From: JACVRW01 sp034664125
GTDB lineage: Bacteria > Actinomycetota > Thermoleophilia > Solirubrobacterales > Thermoleophilaceae
NCBI GenBank assembly: GCA_034664125.1
Contig: JAXDIG010000024.1
Coordinates: 1-64,000 of the forward strand
Direction of reading: 5' to 3'
DNA length: 64,000 nucleotides
Part shown: in pieces, positions 32,220 to 39,889 of the stretch
Numbering within the stretch: position 1 is the first letter of the stretch
Layout of the letters: the number at the start of each line of letters is the position of its first letter
Made by a program: the position numbers and the translations under genes
The notes under the pieces: model-generated
What the model was told of the DNA's origin: nothing
What the model saw: only the letters and a program-made list of their open reading frames with translations
Databases searched by the model: none

Positions 32220-33325
32220 GCCACCTTCACCTGGGTCCAGGCGCGATCCCATGCCTTGCGCCCCTCGCCCTCGAGGTTCTCGTACTGCTGCCCGTTGTCG
32301 AGGTCGTTCACGGTCACCGCGATGCTCGGGTCGTCCTTCACAAGACCGGCGAACGCCTCCTCGGCGCCTCCCCTGTACGGCATCGGGTAGCCGATCCACT
32401 CGACGTTGCGCGCGGCGTTCTCCGGCTCGAGCACGAAGTCGATGAACATCAGCGCGGTGCCCGGGTGCTTGGCGTTCACGGGGATCGCGAACGTGTCGCT
32501 CCCGACCGGGATGCCCTCCCTGCACTTCTGGAACTTGAAGTCCTCGGGGTTGTCGACCTGGTTGCGCACGTTCACCACGTCGCCGTTCCAGAGGTGCTGG
32601 ATCCAGGCGTTGCCGCTGGTCATGTTGCCGATCGTGTCGCTGGAGAAGCCGCGCAGCTTGGGCTTTAGGTCGATCAGGAAGTCCTTGGACCGGTCCAGCT
32701 CCTCGGGGTCGACCGTGTTGAGGTCGTAGCCGTTGACCATGTTCGCCATGCCGATGCCCTCTTGGAAGTCGTCGAGGATGAACGAGCGCCCCTCCGCCTC
32801 GGGGCTGACCAGGTCGCGCCAGGTGCCGGACAGCTCGCCCACCTTGTCCCCGCGGTAGCCGAGCCCGGTGGCGTAGATCGTGTAGGGGGTCGTGTGCGCG
32901 GAGTTGCGGTCGTACCAGGGCTGCTGGAACTGATCGAAGACGGCGTCGGCGTTGCGCAGCTTGTCGTGGTCGAAGACGCGCAGCTGGTTGCCCCTGATCA
33001 GCCGCTGCGCGAACTCGGCGGTCGGGAAGATCAGGTCGTAGGAGATCCCGGCGCGCAGCTTGGCCATCATCGCGGGCATCGAGTCGAAGTTGGACTCCCG
33101 CACCTTCACTCCGTAGCGCTTCTCGAAGTCCTTGACGATGTCCGGGTTGATGTACTCGCCCCAGTTGAAGTAGGCGAGGTCGCCGTCGATCTTCTTGGCG
33201 AACGGCTTGCGCGTCTCTCCCGCCGACGCCTGGACGCCCGAGTTGAGCTGGCAGCCGCTGAGGCCGGCGGCGCCGATGGCGAGCCCGGCGCCGCTGCGCA
33301 GCAGTTCGCGCCGGCTCAGGGACAT
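32216..33325 (-). CDS. potD: Polyamine-binding lipoprotein PotD, Tat-type signal
   Basis: A 369-residue substrate-binding protein that captures the solute outside the cell. The N-terminus SRRELLRSGAGLAIGAAGLS has a twin-arginine motif followed by the lipobox LSGC, so it is probably exported folded and lipid-anchored. The mature part follows the PotD/PotF plan: LAYFNWGEYINPDIVKDFEK, then DLIFPTAEFAQRL and VGSDTFAIPVNAKHP. An acidic pocket typical for binding amines is likely but cannot be checked by eye. Its ATG shares one base with the TetR stop (TGATG). Confidence 0.92.
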   Translation of the reverse strand: MSLSRRELLRSGAGLAIGAAGLSGCQLNSGVQASAGETRKPFAKKIDGDLAYFNWGEYINPDIVKDFEKRYGVKVRESNFDSMPAMMAKLRAGISYDLIFPTAEFAQRLIRGNQLRVFDHDKLRNADAVFDQFQQPWYDRNSAHTTPYTIYATGLGYRGDKVGELSGTWRDLVSPEAEGRSFILDDFQEGIGMANMVNGYDLNTVDPEELDRSKDFLIDLKPKLRGFSSDTIGNMTSGNAWIQHLWNGDVVNVRNQVDNPEDFKFQKCREGIPVGSDTFAIPVNAKHPGTALMFIDFVLEPENAARNVEWIGYPMPYRGGAEEAFAGLVKDDPSIAVTVNDLDNGQQYENLEGEGRKAWDRAWTQVKVA

Positions 33326-33945
33326 CAGCGCGCCGTCCCCACGGCCTGCGTCGTCAGGTCGCACCCGAGCTCCCGCCCGGCGAGGCGCAGGCAGAGCTCG
33401 CGCGCCCGCTCCGGGGTGCCGGCGGGATCGTCGAGGGCGATCTGCACCGACAGGCCATCGAGCAGCGAGCCCAGCAGCAGGGCCAACTCGTCCGGGTCGG
33501 TCGGGCCGAACTCGCCGGCCTCCTGGCCCTCCTTGACGATCGCGGCGATCGTGCGGCGCCAACGCACGTCGAGCTGCTCGCGGATACCCGCCATCTCCTC
33601 GTCGCGCAGGGCCCTCGCCCAAAGGTCGATCCAGAGCGCGGCGTCGTAGTCGCCCGTGCCCGACGCCGACTCGATCAGCCGCACGATCCGGTCGCGCGCG
33701 CTGCCCAGCTCGGCCAGGCTCGCGTGGAGCTGCTGGTAGAAGTTCTCCTCCGCCGCCGTGAGCGCCACCGTGAGCAGCTCCCCCTTGGAGGCGAACCAGT
33801 AGAGCACCGACGGCGCGCTGGTGCCGGCCCGCTCCGCCACGTCCACTACGCGCGTGTTCTCCAGGCCGCGCTCCCTGATCACCTCTGCCGCCGCCGCCAG
33901 GATCGCCGGGCGGCGCACGTGGTCGAGCCTCGGACGCGGACTCAT
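33325..33945 (-). CDS. TetR-family regulator heading the pot operon
   Basis: A 206-residue regulator. The N-terminal helix-turn-helix reads VVDVAERAGTSAPSVLYWFA, preceded by the family helix ILAAAAEVIRERGLENT. The rest is an all-helical ligand and dimer domain with many tryptophans (ALWIDLWARALRDEEM). It overlaps potD by one base and so is made with the transporter, which suggests control by the transported compound or a product of it. The best operator candidate is the inverted motif at 33975-33990 just upstream. Confidence 0.92.
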   Translation of the reverse strand: MSPRPRLDHVRRPAILAAAAEVIRERGLENTRVVDVAERAGTSAPSVLYWFASKGELLTVALTAAEENFYQQLHASLAELGSARDRIVRLIESASGTGDYDAALWIDLWARALRDEEMAGIREQLDVRWRRTIAAIVKEGQEAGEFGPTDPDELALLLGSLLDGLSVQIALDDPAGTPERARELCLRLAGRELGCDLTTQAVGTAR

Positions 33946-33974
33946 GCGATGAGCGTCTCTCCCTCTCGAGTAAC

Positions 33975-33990
33975 TTGAACCGCTATTCAG
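33975..33990. promoter_or_regulatory. Inverted motif in the gap before the TetR-pot operon
   Basis: TTGAA-ccgcta-TTCAG is a near-palindrome (inner TGAA/TTCA exact) in the 50-base gap between the two TetR genes. It sits about where a -35 region would be for the gene starting at 33945. It is a plausible autoregulatory TetR operator, found by eye. Confidence 0.4.
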
Positions 33991-33995
33991 GAAAC

Positions 33996-34610
33996 CTAGC
34001 CCGCCGGGTGGTCCGGGTCAACCCCGAGCTCCGAAGACAACACGGCCCACACCTCCGCGCGCGCCCGCTCGATCGGTAGCTCGCCCAGCAGGGCGCGCAC
34101 GCCGAAGCCATCGCAGACCGCCAGCACGCGATCGGCAGTCTGTTCGGAATCGACGCTCTTGTCGAACTCGCCGGCCTCCACCCCCGCCGCGATCGCCTGG
34201 GCGAACCACTCGTGCATGCGCCTGTACAGCCGCGCCGCGGTCGGGCGCAGCTCGGGATGGCGCACGGCCCTCAGCCACAGCTCGACCCAGAGGATCCAGT
34301 CGCGCTCGAGCTGGCCCGGATAGGGCAGGCACTGATCGACCATCGCGGCCAGCTTGCGGGTGTGGTCGGGGGCGTCGCCCTCCTCGTCGCCGATGCGCAC
34401 GTCGCCGGCCAGCTCGAAGGAGTACTCGAGCGCCTGCTCGAGCAGGGCCTCGCGCGTCTCGAAGTGGTAGTGGACGAGCGACGTCGAGACGCCGGCGTCC
34501 ATGGCGATGCGGGCGATGCGCACGTCGTCGATGCCGTCGGTCGCGATGCGGTGGACGGCGGCGGCGAGGATGCGCTCGCGCGCTCCCTCGGCAACAGCAG
34601 CCTCGGTCAC
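33996..34610 (-). CDS. TetR-family regulator following the Rieske gene
   Basis: A 204-residue regulator with the helix-turn-helix RIAMDAGVSTSLVHYHFE after ILAAAVHRIATDGIDDV. The C-terminal domain is helical with DWILWVELWLRAVRHPE, as in BetI-like TetR proteins, which sense choline or betaine aldehyde. This resemblance is only suggestive. The GTG start at 34610 overlaps the Rieske oxygenase stop (GTGA), so the two proteins are coupled. It is distinct from the next TetR (33945), and the two are not close duplicates. Confidence 0.9.
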   Translation of the reverse strand: MTEAAVAEGARERILAAAVHRIATDGIDDVRIARIAMDAGVSTSLVHYHFETREALLEQALEYSFELAGDVRIGDEEGDAPDHTRKLAAMVDQCLPYPGQLERDWILWVELWLRAVRHPELRPTAARLYRRMHEWFAQAIAAGVEAGEFDKSVDSEQTADRVLAVCDGFGVRALLGELPIERARAEVWAVLSSELGVDPDHPAG

Positions 34611-35737
34611 ACCTCTTCGCCCAGGTCGGCGCGGATCTTGTCCGCGAACCATCCGACCGCGGCCTCGGCACCCGCCAGCGGGCCCGGCTCCCAGCCGCGG
34701 CTCTCGAGCCCGGCCTGCAGGTTCGCGACCAAGTCAGCGTCCTCCTCGCCCACCAGCTCGTTCACCTTGCGGTTGAAGAACTGAGCGAGTCGAGTGCGCA
34801 CGGACGCGTCCGGGTGGCAGTAGAGCATCGCCGTGTCGCGGGTGCGCAGCGGGCCGTCGGAATCGAGCTTCCAGACCCAGACCTGATCGGGGTACAGGTC
34901 GATCGCGGTGTTGGGATAGATGTAGATGTAGCGCCAGAGGCGGCGGTGCTCCTCGCTCAGCCCCGGCATCGGCGAGACGAGACGCTGGTAGGCGCGCTCC
35001 ATCAGGTTGCCCGAGGGCTTGTCGCGCAAGGGGGCGTCGAACCAGGCGTATCCGTCGTGCAGGTCGACGCTGTAGTTCTTGTAGTCGTACAGGCGCATCA
35101 GCCCCGGGTGGGCGATCGGGACGTGGTAGCCCTCGAGGTAGTTGTCGGCCACGATCTTCCAGTTGGCCGGCTGGCTGCCGTCCAGGGGCCGGTGCGGCAC
35201 GAGGCCCTCGATGCCGTACTCGGCCAGCCGCTCCGGGAGGCCCGCGACCTGCTCGGCGAGCGGCGGGGCGTGGATATCCAGGTTCACGAAGACGAGCCCC
35301 GCGAGCGTCTCAACGCGCACCGGGAAGAGGCCCAGGGCCGACTTGTCGAGATCCGGGATCGAGCGAGCCTCCGGCACGCCGATCAGCTGGCCGTCCAGCC
35401 GGTACGTCCAGCCGTGATAGCGGCAGCGAATCGCCTTCCCACACTCGCCCGACCCGGCAAGCAGTCGCGAGCCCCGATGCCGGCAGACGTTGCGAAACGC
35501 GCGCAGCGTCCCGTCGTGGTCGCGCAGCACCAGGACGGGCTGCCGGCCGGCCGTGGCCGTCAGATAGCTGCCCGGGTTCGGCAGGCGCGAGACGTGAGCG
35601 GCGAACTGCCAGGTGCGCTCGAAGATGCGACGGTGCTCGAGCTCGACGATCTCGGGGTCGCGGTAGAGGCGAGCGGGGAGCGCGGCGGGGCGGACGGCGG
35701 CGGGCGAGGCCGCGGGAGGCGGCTCAGTCGTGGCCAT
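34607..35737 (-). CDS. Rieske non-heme iron oxygenase, alpha subunit
   Basis: A 376-residue oxygenase. The Rieske [2Fe-2S] ligands are in CRHRGSRLL and CRYHGWTYRLDG (Cys-x-His and Cys-x2-His, about residues 86-111). The mononuclear iron site is DNYLEGYHVPIAHP (two His, about residues 207-220), with a later Asp. The sequence resembles the choline/carnitine/glycine-betaine monooxygenase branch, which removes or oxidises groups on quaternary amines, more than classic ring-hydroxylating enzymes. No reductase partner is in the window. AGGAC lies 8 bases before the ATG. It heads a run that continues into TetR, TetR and potDBCA. Confidence 0.9.
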   Translation of the reverse strand: MATTEPPPAASPAAVRPAALPARLYRDPEIVELEHRRIFERTWQFAAHVSRLPNPGSYLTATAGRQPVLVLRDHDGTLRAFRNVCRHRGSRLLAGSGECGKAIRCRYHGWTYRLDGQLIGVPEARSIPDLDKSALGLFPVRVETLAGLVFVNLDIHAPPLAEQVAGLPERLAEYGIEGLVPHRPLDGSQPANWKIVADNYLEGYHVPIAHPGLMRLYDYKNYSVDLHDGYAWFDAPLRDKPSGNLMERAYQRLVSPMPGLSEEHRRLWRYIYIYPNTAIDLYPDQVWVWKLDSDGPLRTRDTAMLYCHPDASVRTRLAQFFNRKVNELVGEEDADLVANLQAGLESRGWEPGPLAGAEAAVGWFADKIRADLGEEV

Positions 35738-35749
35738 ATCGGGGTCCTG

Positions 35750-35776
35750 ACTTTGTGATCAGTCGCATGATACCAT
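35750..35776. promoter_or_regulatory. Amine-region divergent promoter/operator, copy 2
   Basis: The element ACTTTGT-NN-TCAGTCGCA-Y-GATA at 35750-35772 matches the copy at 25474. On the plus strand its end gives the -10 TACCAT (35771-35776), 7 bases before the GTG at 35784, exactly as in copy 1. On the minus strand TATCAT (35767-35772) could serve the Rieske gene with a leader of about 23 bases. One bound regulator could control both directions. Confidence 0.6.
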
Positions 35777-35783
35777 GGCCCCC

Positions 35784-36182
35784 GTGGGCGAATTCGAACG
35801 CTGCGCACCAGGCCGAGCCTGGCGCTTGAGCGAATCCGAACGCTGCGCACCGGGCCGAGCCTGGCGCTTGCGCACGGCCCGCACCCGTCACGCATGGCTT
35901 TCCATCACTCCCGAACCCGAACGCGAGCTGCCGGCGGCGGTCGCCACGCTGCGAGCGGGCGGGGCTCCCGGTGCCCGAGCCGTCGAGGCGGAGCGGCGGC
36001 GGGTGGAGCGGCTGGTCACGGATGGAAGCCGGCGTGCGTGGAGGGCATACATGGCTGATGCGGCCGCGCTGGCGCGTGCCGAATCCGGTGAGGGCGAGCT
36101 AGCGGAGGCCCGCGAGCTCGTACTCGATGTGATCGACAACCACGACAAACTGACACTGGGACTTCCAGGAGGATTCGCATGA
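35784..36182 (+). CDS. Small protein with tandem N-terminal repeats, 132 aa
   Basis: The gene starts at a GTG placed 7 bases after the -10 hexamer; an ATG at 35775 is in frame but lies within that hexamer. The first 30 residues are two copies of a 14-residue unit, SE-(F/S)-ERCAPGRAWRL, encoded by a 42-bp tandem repeat. The rest is a charged helical domain: ARAVEAERRRVERLVTDGSR, then AYMADAAALARAESGEGE and ending DKLTLGLPGGFA. I do not recognise a family. Its TGA overlaps the acyl-CoA dehydrogenase ATG by four bases, so it is very likely translated, at least in its C-terminal part. Confidence 0.6.
   Translation: MGEFERCAPGRAWRLSESERCAPGRAWRLRTARTRHAWLSITPEPERELPAAVATLRAGGAPGARAVEAERRRVERLVTDGSRRAWRAYMADAAALARAESGEGELAEARELVLDVIDNHDKLTLGLPGGFA
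35788..35871 (+). repeat. Two tandem 42-bp repeats with conserved hairpins
   Basis: Copies lie at 35788-35829 and 35830-35871 and differ at three positions. Each has a 6-bp hairpin with loop CGA: CCAGGC/GCCTGG at 35808-35822 and CCGGGC/GCCTGG at 35850-35864. The A-to-G change turns an A-U pair into G-U, so the stem is kept in RNA. Confidence 0.85.
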
Positions 36183-37387
36183 CGATCAGCCCCGCGCCAC
36201 CGGCGCCGGCCCCGGCCACGGCCGCCGACTTCACGCCCGAGCAGCTCGAGCTCCGCGACCGCGCGCGGCGCTTCGTCGACGACGTCCTCATCCCCAACGA
36301 GGAACTGGCCGAGCGCAGCGGCGGCAAGGTCCCGGACGAGCTGAAGCAGCGCATCAAGCGCGAGGCGATCGACGCGCGACTGTCCGGCGGCCTGCACGCG
36401 CCCGAGCACGGCGGGCAGGGCTGGACCAGGACCGAGTGGTTCCTCGTGGACGAGCAGCTCGGGCGCTCCACCAACGCCCTGTCCTGGTACATGCCGGGCG
36501 CGTACAACGTGCTGGCGAGCGGCACGCCCGAGCAGATCGAGCGCTACCTCAAGCCCGCGCTGCGCGGTGAGCTGCACGACGCCTACGCGGTCACGGAGGC
36601 CGAGGCCGGCTCCGACCCGTCGGGCATCCAGACGACCGCCCGCAAGACAGACTCCGGCTGGGTGATCGACGGCGAGAAGTGGTTCGTCACCTACGGCGAC
36701 GTCGCGGCCGTGTACATCGTCATGGCGAACGCGCTGGTCGACGGCCAGCGGCTGCCGACGCTGTTCCTGATCGACCGGGGAGTCGACGGGATCGAGGTGG
36801 TCGACGACCCGCCCTTCTCCCACACCTACCCCCACGGCCACCCGACGATCCGGTTCACCGGTGTCGAGGTGGGCGAGGACGCCGTGATCGGCGGGCTCGG
36901 TGGCGGTGAGGACCTCCAGCGCGCCTGGTTCACCGAGGAGCGGCTCGGCATCGCCGCCCGCGGAGTGGGCTCGATGTGGCGGCTGATCGAGGACACCACG
37001 GCATGGGCGCTCGAGCGCGAGCAGGGCGGCAGCCGGATCATGGACTACCAGGGCGTGTCGTTTCCGCTGGCCGACTCCGCGGCGGACGCCGCCGCCGGGC
37101 GCCTGCTGGCGCTTGAGGTGGCGCGCCTGTCCGACGCCGGCGCGGACCCGAAGGTCGTGCACGCCAAGGCGTCGATGGCGAAGCTGTTCGTGAGCGAGGC
37201 GGCCTGCCGCTGCGCCGACCGCTGCCTGCAGATCTTCGGCGGCCGCGGCTATATGCGCACTAACGTGGCGGAGCGCTTCTACCGCGAGCTGCGCGTGGAT
37301 CGGATCTGGGAGGGCACCAGCGAGATCCAGCGGCTGATCATCGCCCGGGCGCTGGAGCGCCGCGGGGTGGAACGGACGCTGCACTAG
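36179..37387 (+). CDS. Acyl-CoA dehydrogenase family protein
   Basis: A 402-residue flavoenzyme. The flavin-contact segment is AVTEAEAGSDPSGIQTTARK (about residues 139-158). The C-terminal part has IFGGRGYMRTNVAERFYRE and the catalytic Glu in WEGTSEIQRLIIARAL. A short proline-rich N-terminus (ISPAPPAPAPATAAD) is extra. It differs clearly from the enzyme at 1748 and belongs to the broader, less characterised branch. It overlaps the upstream small gene by four bases and is followed five bases later by an acyl-CoA synthetase. This suggests that the carbon skeleton left after amine removal is activated and oxidised here. Confidence 0.92.
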   Translation: MTISPAPPAPAPATAADFTPEQLELRDRARRFVDDVLIPNEELAERSGGKVPDELKQRIKREAIDARLSGGLHAPEHGGQGWTRTEWFLVDEQLGRSTNALSWYMPGAYNVLASGTPEQIERYLKPALRGELHDAYAVTEAEAGSDPSGIQTTARKTDSGWVIDGEKWFVTYGDVAAVYIVMANALVDGQRLPTLFLIDRGVDGIEVVDDPPFSHTYPHGHPTIRFTGVEVGEDAVIGGLGGGEDLQRAWFTEERLGIAARGVGSMWRLIEDTTAWALEREQGGSRIMDYQGVSFPLADSAADAAAGRLLALEVARLSDAGADPKVVHAKASMAKLFVSEAACRCADRCLQIFGGRGYMRTNVAERFYRELRVDRIWEGTSEIQRLIIARALERRGVERTLH

Positions 37388-37391
37388 CTCG

Positions 37392-39455
37392 GTGGACCTG
37401 TCCCGCCTGCTCCACCCGCGCACGATCGCGGTCGTCGGCGCGACCGATCGCGAGGGCTCCTACGCCGGGGAGACGCTGCTCAACCTGAGACGGCTCGGCT
37501 ACGCCGGCACGGTCTGGGGCGTCAACCCCGGGCGAACGGAGGCCCACGGGGTCCCGTGCTTCCCCACCATCGGCGAACTGCCCGAACCGGCCGACGCCGT
37601 GGTGGTGGCCATCCCCGCCGCGGGCGTGCCCGCGGCGGTCGAGGAGGCCGGCGCCAGCGGCTGCGGCGGCGCCGTTGTGTACGGGGCCGGGTTCGGCGAG
37701 ATCCCGGAGGGTGCCCAGCTCGAGCGCGAGCTGGCCGAGGCGTCCGCCCGCCACGGCCTGCCCGTGTGCGGGCCCAACGGCAACGGGATCGTGGCGCTGC
37801 ACGAGCGCGCGGCGCTGTGGGGCGACGCCCTGCGCCCGCTCGAGCCAGGACGCGTGGCGCTGGTGTCGCAGAGCGGCAACGTGGCGGTCAACACGCTCGG
37901 CACGCGGCGCGGGCTGCGCCTGCACACGGTGATCTCGTGCGGGAACGCGGCAGGGGTCGACCCGGCCGAATGGGTGGCGGCGCTGGCCGCCGACGACGCC
38001 GTGGGGTCGATCGCCCTCTACCTGGAAGACGACGGCGACGGCGAGCTGCTCTGCGAGGCGCTCGCGCGCTGCGCCGAGCGCGGCGTGGGCGTGGCCGTGC
38101 TCAAGGTGGGCGCCTCGGCCGCCGGCGCGGGCGCTGCGGCCGCGCACACCGGCGCCGTGGCGGGCGACCACCGCGTATTCAGGGCGCTGGTCGAGGAGGC
38201 CGGCGCCGCCTGGGCCGCCGACGTGCACGAGCTGCTGGAGCTGGCCAAGGTGCTGGCGGTGCCGGGAGCGCGCCCGGCAGGCACGGGCGGGCTCGGCGTT
38301 CTCACCTGCTCGGGAGGCGACTCCGCCCTGGCCGCCGACGAGTGCGAGCGCATCGGGCTGCGGCTGCCGGCGTTCGAGGCCGCGACCGGCGCGCGGCTGC
38401 GCGAGCTGCTGCCGCTGGCCGCCACGGTCGGCAACCCGCTCGACTACACCGCCCTGATCTGGGGCGAGGTCGAGACTCTGCGCGACATCGTGGTCGCCGC
38501 CGGCAGCGACCCCGGCATCGACCAGCTGCTCGTGCTCTACGACCAGCCGGTCGGCATCGAAGGCGCCCCCGGCGAGAGCTGGAGCAACGTGCGCGAGGGC
38601 ATTCACGCGGGGGCGGCCGCCAGCCCGGTCCCGGTGGCGCTCGCCTCCACGCTGCCGGAGCTGCTCGACGACGAGGCCGCCGCCCGCTTCGCGGCCGCCG
38701 GGATCCCGCCGGTCGCCGGCCTGCGCACCGGCCTCACGTGCGTGGCCGCGCTCAGGCAGCCGCCCGGCGACGCGGTGCGGCTGCGCGAGATCGGCGCGGC
38801 TGCCGCGCGGCGCGCCGCCGGCTCCGGCGACGGCTGGCTCGCCGAGCACGAGGCCAAGCAGCTGCTGCGGGCGGCACGGCTGCCGGTCGTGGAGGGCCGC
38901 CTGGTGGAGGACGAGGACGACGCCGTCGCGGCCCTCGCCGAGCTGGGCGGAGCGGTGGCGCTGAAGCTGTCGGCCCCAGGCCTCCTCCACAAGAGCGAGC
39001 TCGGGGGCCTGGCCCTGAACCTGGACAGCGAGCCCGACGTGCGGGCCGCCCACCGCCGCCTCGCCGCCCTGGAGATCGAAGGGGCGTCGGTGCTCGCGGA
39101 GCGCATGAGCGCGCCCGGTGTCGAGCTGCTCGTTTCCGCCCGCACCGACGGAGTCGTGCCCGCGCTCGTGGTCGGCATGGGCGGGCTCTGGACCGAGGCC
39201 TACGACGACGTGGCGATCGTCCCGCTGCCCGCCGAGCCGGAGCGCGTGGAGGCGGCGCTGCGCGGCCTGCGCGGAGCCGGGCTGCTGACCGGCGCCCGCG
39301 GGCGCGCGGCCGTGAACCTGGCCGCGGTGGCCGAGCTGGCCGCGGGCGTCGGCGCGCTGCTGCTCGAGGGCGACCTCGAGCTGATCGAGCTCAACCCGGT
39401 CCTGGTGCACGCGAACGGGCCGATCGCCGTGGACGCCATTGCCCAGCGCCGGTGA
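37392..39455 (+). CDS. ADP-forming acyl-CoA synthetase
   Basis: A 687-residue single-chain (alpha plus beta) NDP-forming acyl-CoA synthetase. It makes acyl-CoA from acid, CoA and ATP, or the reverse for energy. Domain order: CoA-binding Rossmann domain (TIAVVGATDREGSYAGETLL, residues 11-30), flavodoxin-like domains with the phospho-His site AAHTGAVAGDH (about 251-261), and a C-terminal ATP-grasp domain (LAEHEAKQLLRAARLPVVEG, then VALKLSAPGLLHKSELGGL). The start is GTG. It is the third gene of the operon after the small protein and the acyl-CoA dehydrogenase. The acid is unknown. Confidence 0.93.
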   Translation: MDLSRLLHPRTIAVVGATDREGSYAGETLLNLRRLGYAGTVWGVNPGRTEAHGVPCFPTIGELPEPADAVVVAIPAAGVPAAVEEAGASGCGGAVVYGAGFGEIPEGAQLERELAEASARHGLPVCGPNGNGIVALHERAALWGDALRPLEPGRVALVSQSGNVAVNTLGTRRGLRLHTVISCGNAAGVDPAEWVAALAADDAVGSIALYLEDDGDGELLCEALARCAERGVGVAVLKVGASAAGAGAAAAHTGAVAGDHRVFRALVEEAGAAWAADVHELLELAKVLAVPGARPAGTGGLGVLTCSGGDSALAADECERIGLRLPAFEAATGARLRELLPLAATVGNPLDYTALIWGEVETLRDIVVAAGSDPGIDQLLVLYDQPVGIEGAPGESWSNVREGIHAGAAASPVPVALASTLPELLDDEAAARFAAAGIPPVAGLRTGLTCVAALRQPPGDAVRLREIGAAAARRAAGSGDGWLAEHEAKQLLRAARLPVVEGRLVEDEDDAVAALAELGGAVALKLSAPGLLHKSELGGLALNLDSEPDVRAAHRRLAALEIEGASVLAERMSAPGVELLVSARTDGVVPALVVGMGGLWTEAYDDVAIVPLPAEPERVEAALRGLRGAGLLTGARGRAAVNLAAVAELAAGVGALLLEGDLELIELNPVLVHANGPIAVDAIAQRR

Positions 39456-39552
39456 AGGCATCTCGGTGTGACAAACGTGACGGCAGAGCGACGCGCCCGG
39501 CGCGCCGCCTCTTCGGGCATCCAAAACGTCTCACTCGCTGCACGCGAGGGGT
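39456..39552. other. Gap after the synthetase operon, no gene seen
   Basis: First part of a 405-base stretch without an intact gene (39456-39860). I see no hairpin, promoter or coding signal here; the rest of the stretch holds three degenerate repeats and a truncated coding remnant. Confidence 0.5.
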
Positions 39553-39717
39553 GGTGGGCCGCGCTTGGCATGCCTAGCGCGTAGCAAGGCACCCCACGCG
39601 CCGGGGGTCCGGGGAGGTGGGCCGCATTACCGTCCCTAGTGCGTACGAAAGCGCCCCACGCCCGAACGCACCGGGGGGTGGGCCGAGTTGTTCACCTAAC
39701 CCCCTCCCCAGCCGCCG
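39553..39717. repeat. Three degenerate direct repeats, period 61-63 bp
   Basis: Units start with GGTGGGCC at 39553, 39616 and 39677. The first two share GGTGGGCCGC, a central CCTAG-Y-GCGTA and GC-R-CCCCACGC. The third is cut short after CACCTAA. The GTGGG and CCCAC ends of each full unit can pair, giving a hairpin of about 43 bases. They lie between two genes on the same strand and are non-coding as far as I can see. Confidence 0.7.
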
Positions 39718-39718
39718 T

Positions 39719-39889
39719 TTACGCCGCGAGGCGCTTCAGCCCAGGGCCAAAAGTGCGCAGCAGGCCGAGCAAAGCGGTGTAGATCAGCGTCCCGCGTACG
39801 AAGATCTCCAACAGCGGCAGACCCGGGTCGAAGAGGCTCTGCCAGTCCGGGATCCCCCATATGCCTAGGCCAATCGCGCACGCACCCAA
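39719..39889 (-). pseudogene. DUF421 (YetF-like) membrane protein, N-terminal remnant
   Basis: The minus strand reads WGIPDWQSLFDPGLPLLEIF, then VRGTLIYTALLGLLRTFG and a TAA. This is the start of a DUF421 membrane protein: a Trp/Asp-rich lead, an Arg-Gly pair and the first helix. After about 50 residues it stops; the other helices and the conserved cytoplasmic domain are missing. There is no good start codon (TTG at 39889 at best), and the 5' end overlaps the first codons of the amine oxidase gene on the other strand. It is probably a gene fragment left by rearrangement. Confidence 0.55.

Noticed and set aside
35560..35895. A minus-strand gene reading through the 42-bp repeats
   Set aside because: It overlaps the Rieske gene and the promoter element, lacks family features and has repeats only because the DNA repeats; the plus-strand gene has a stop/start overlap with its neighbour.
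39553..39717. Possible CRISPR array
   Set aside because: The repeats are imperfect, the shared parts are scattered across each unit rather than a constant repeat with variable spacers, and no cas gene is present.
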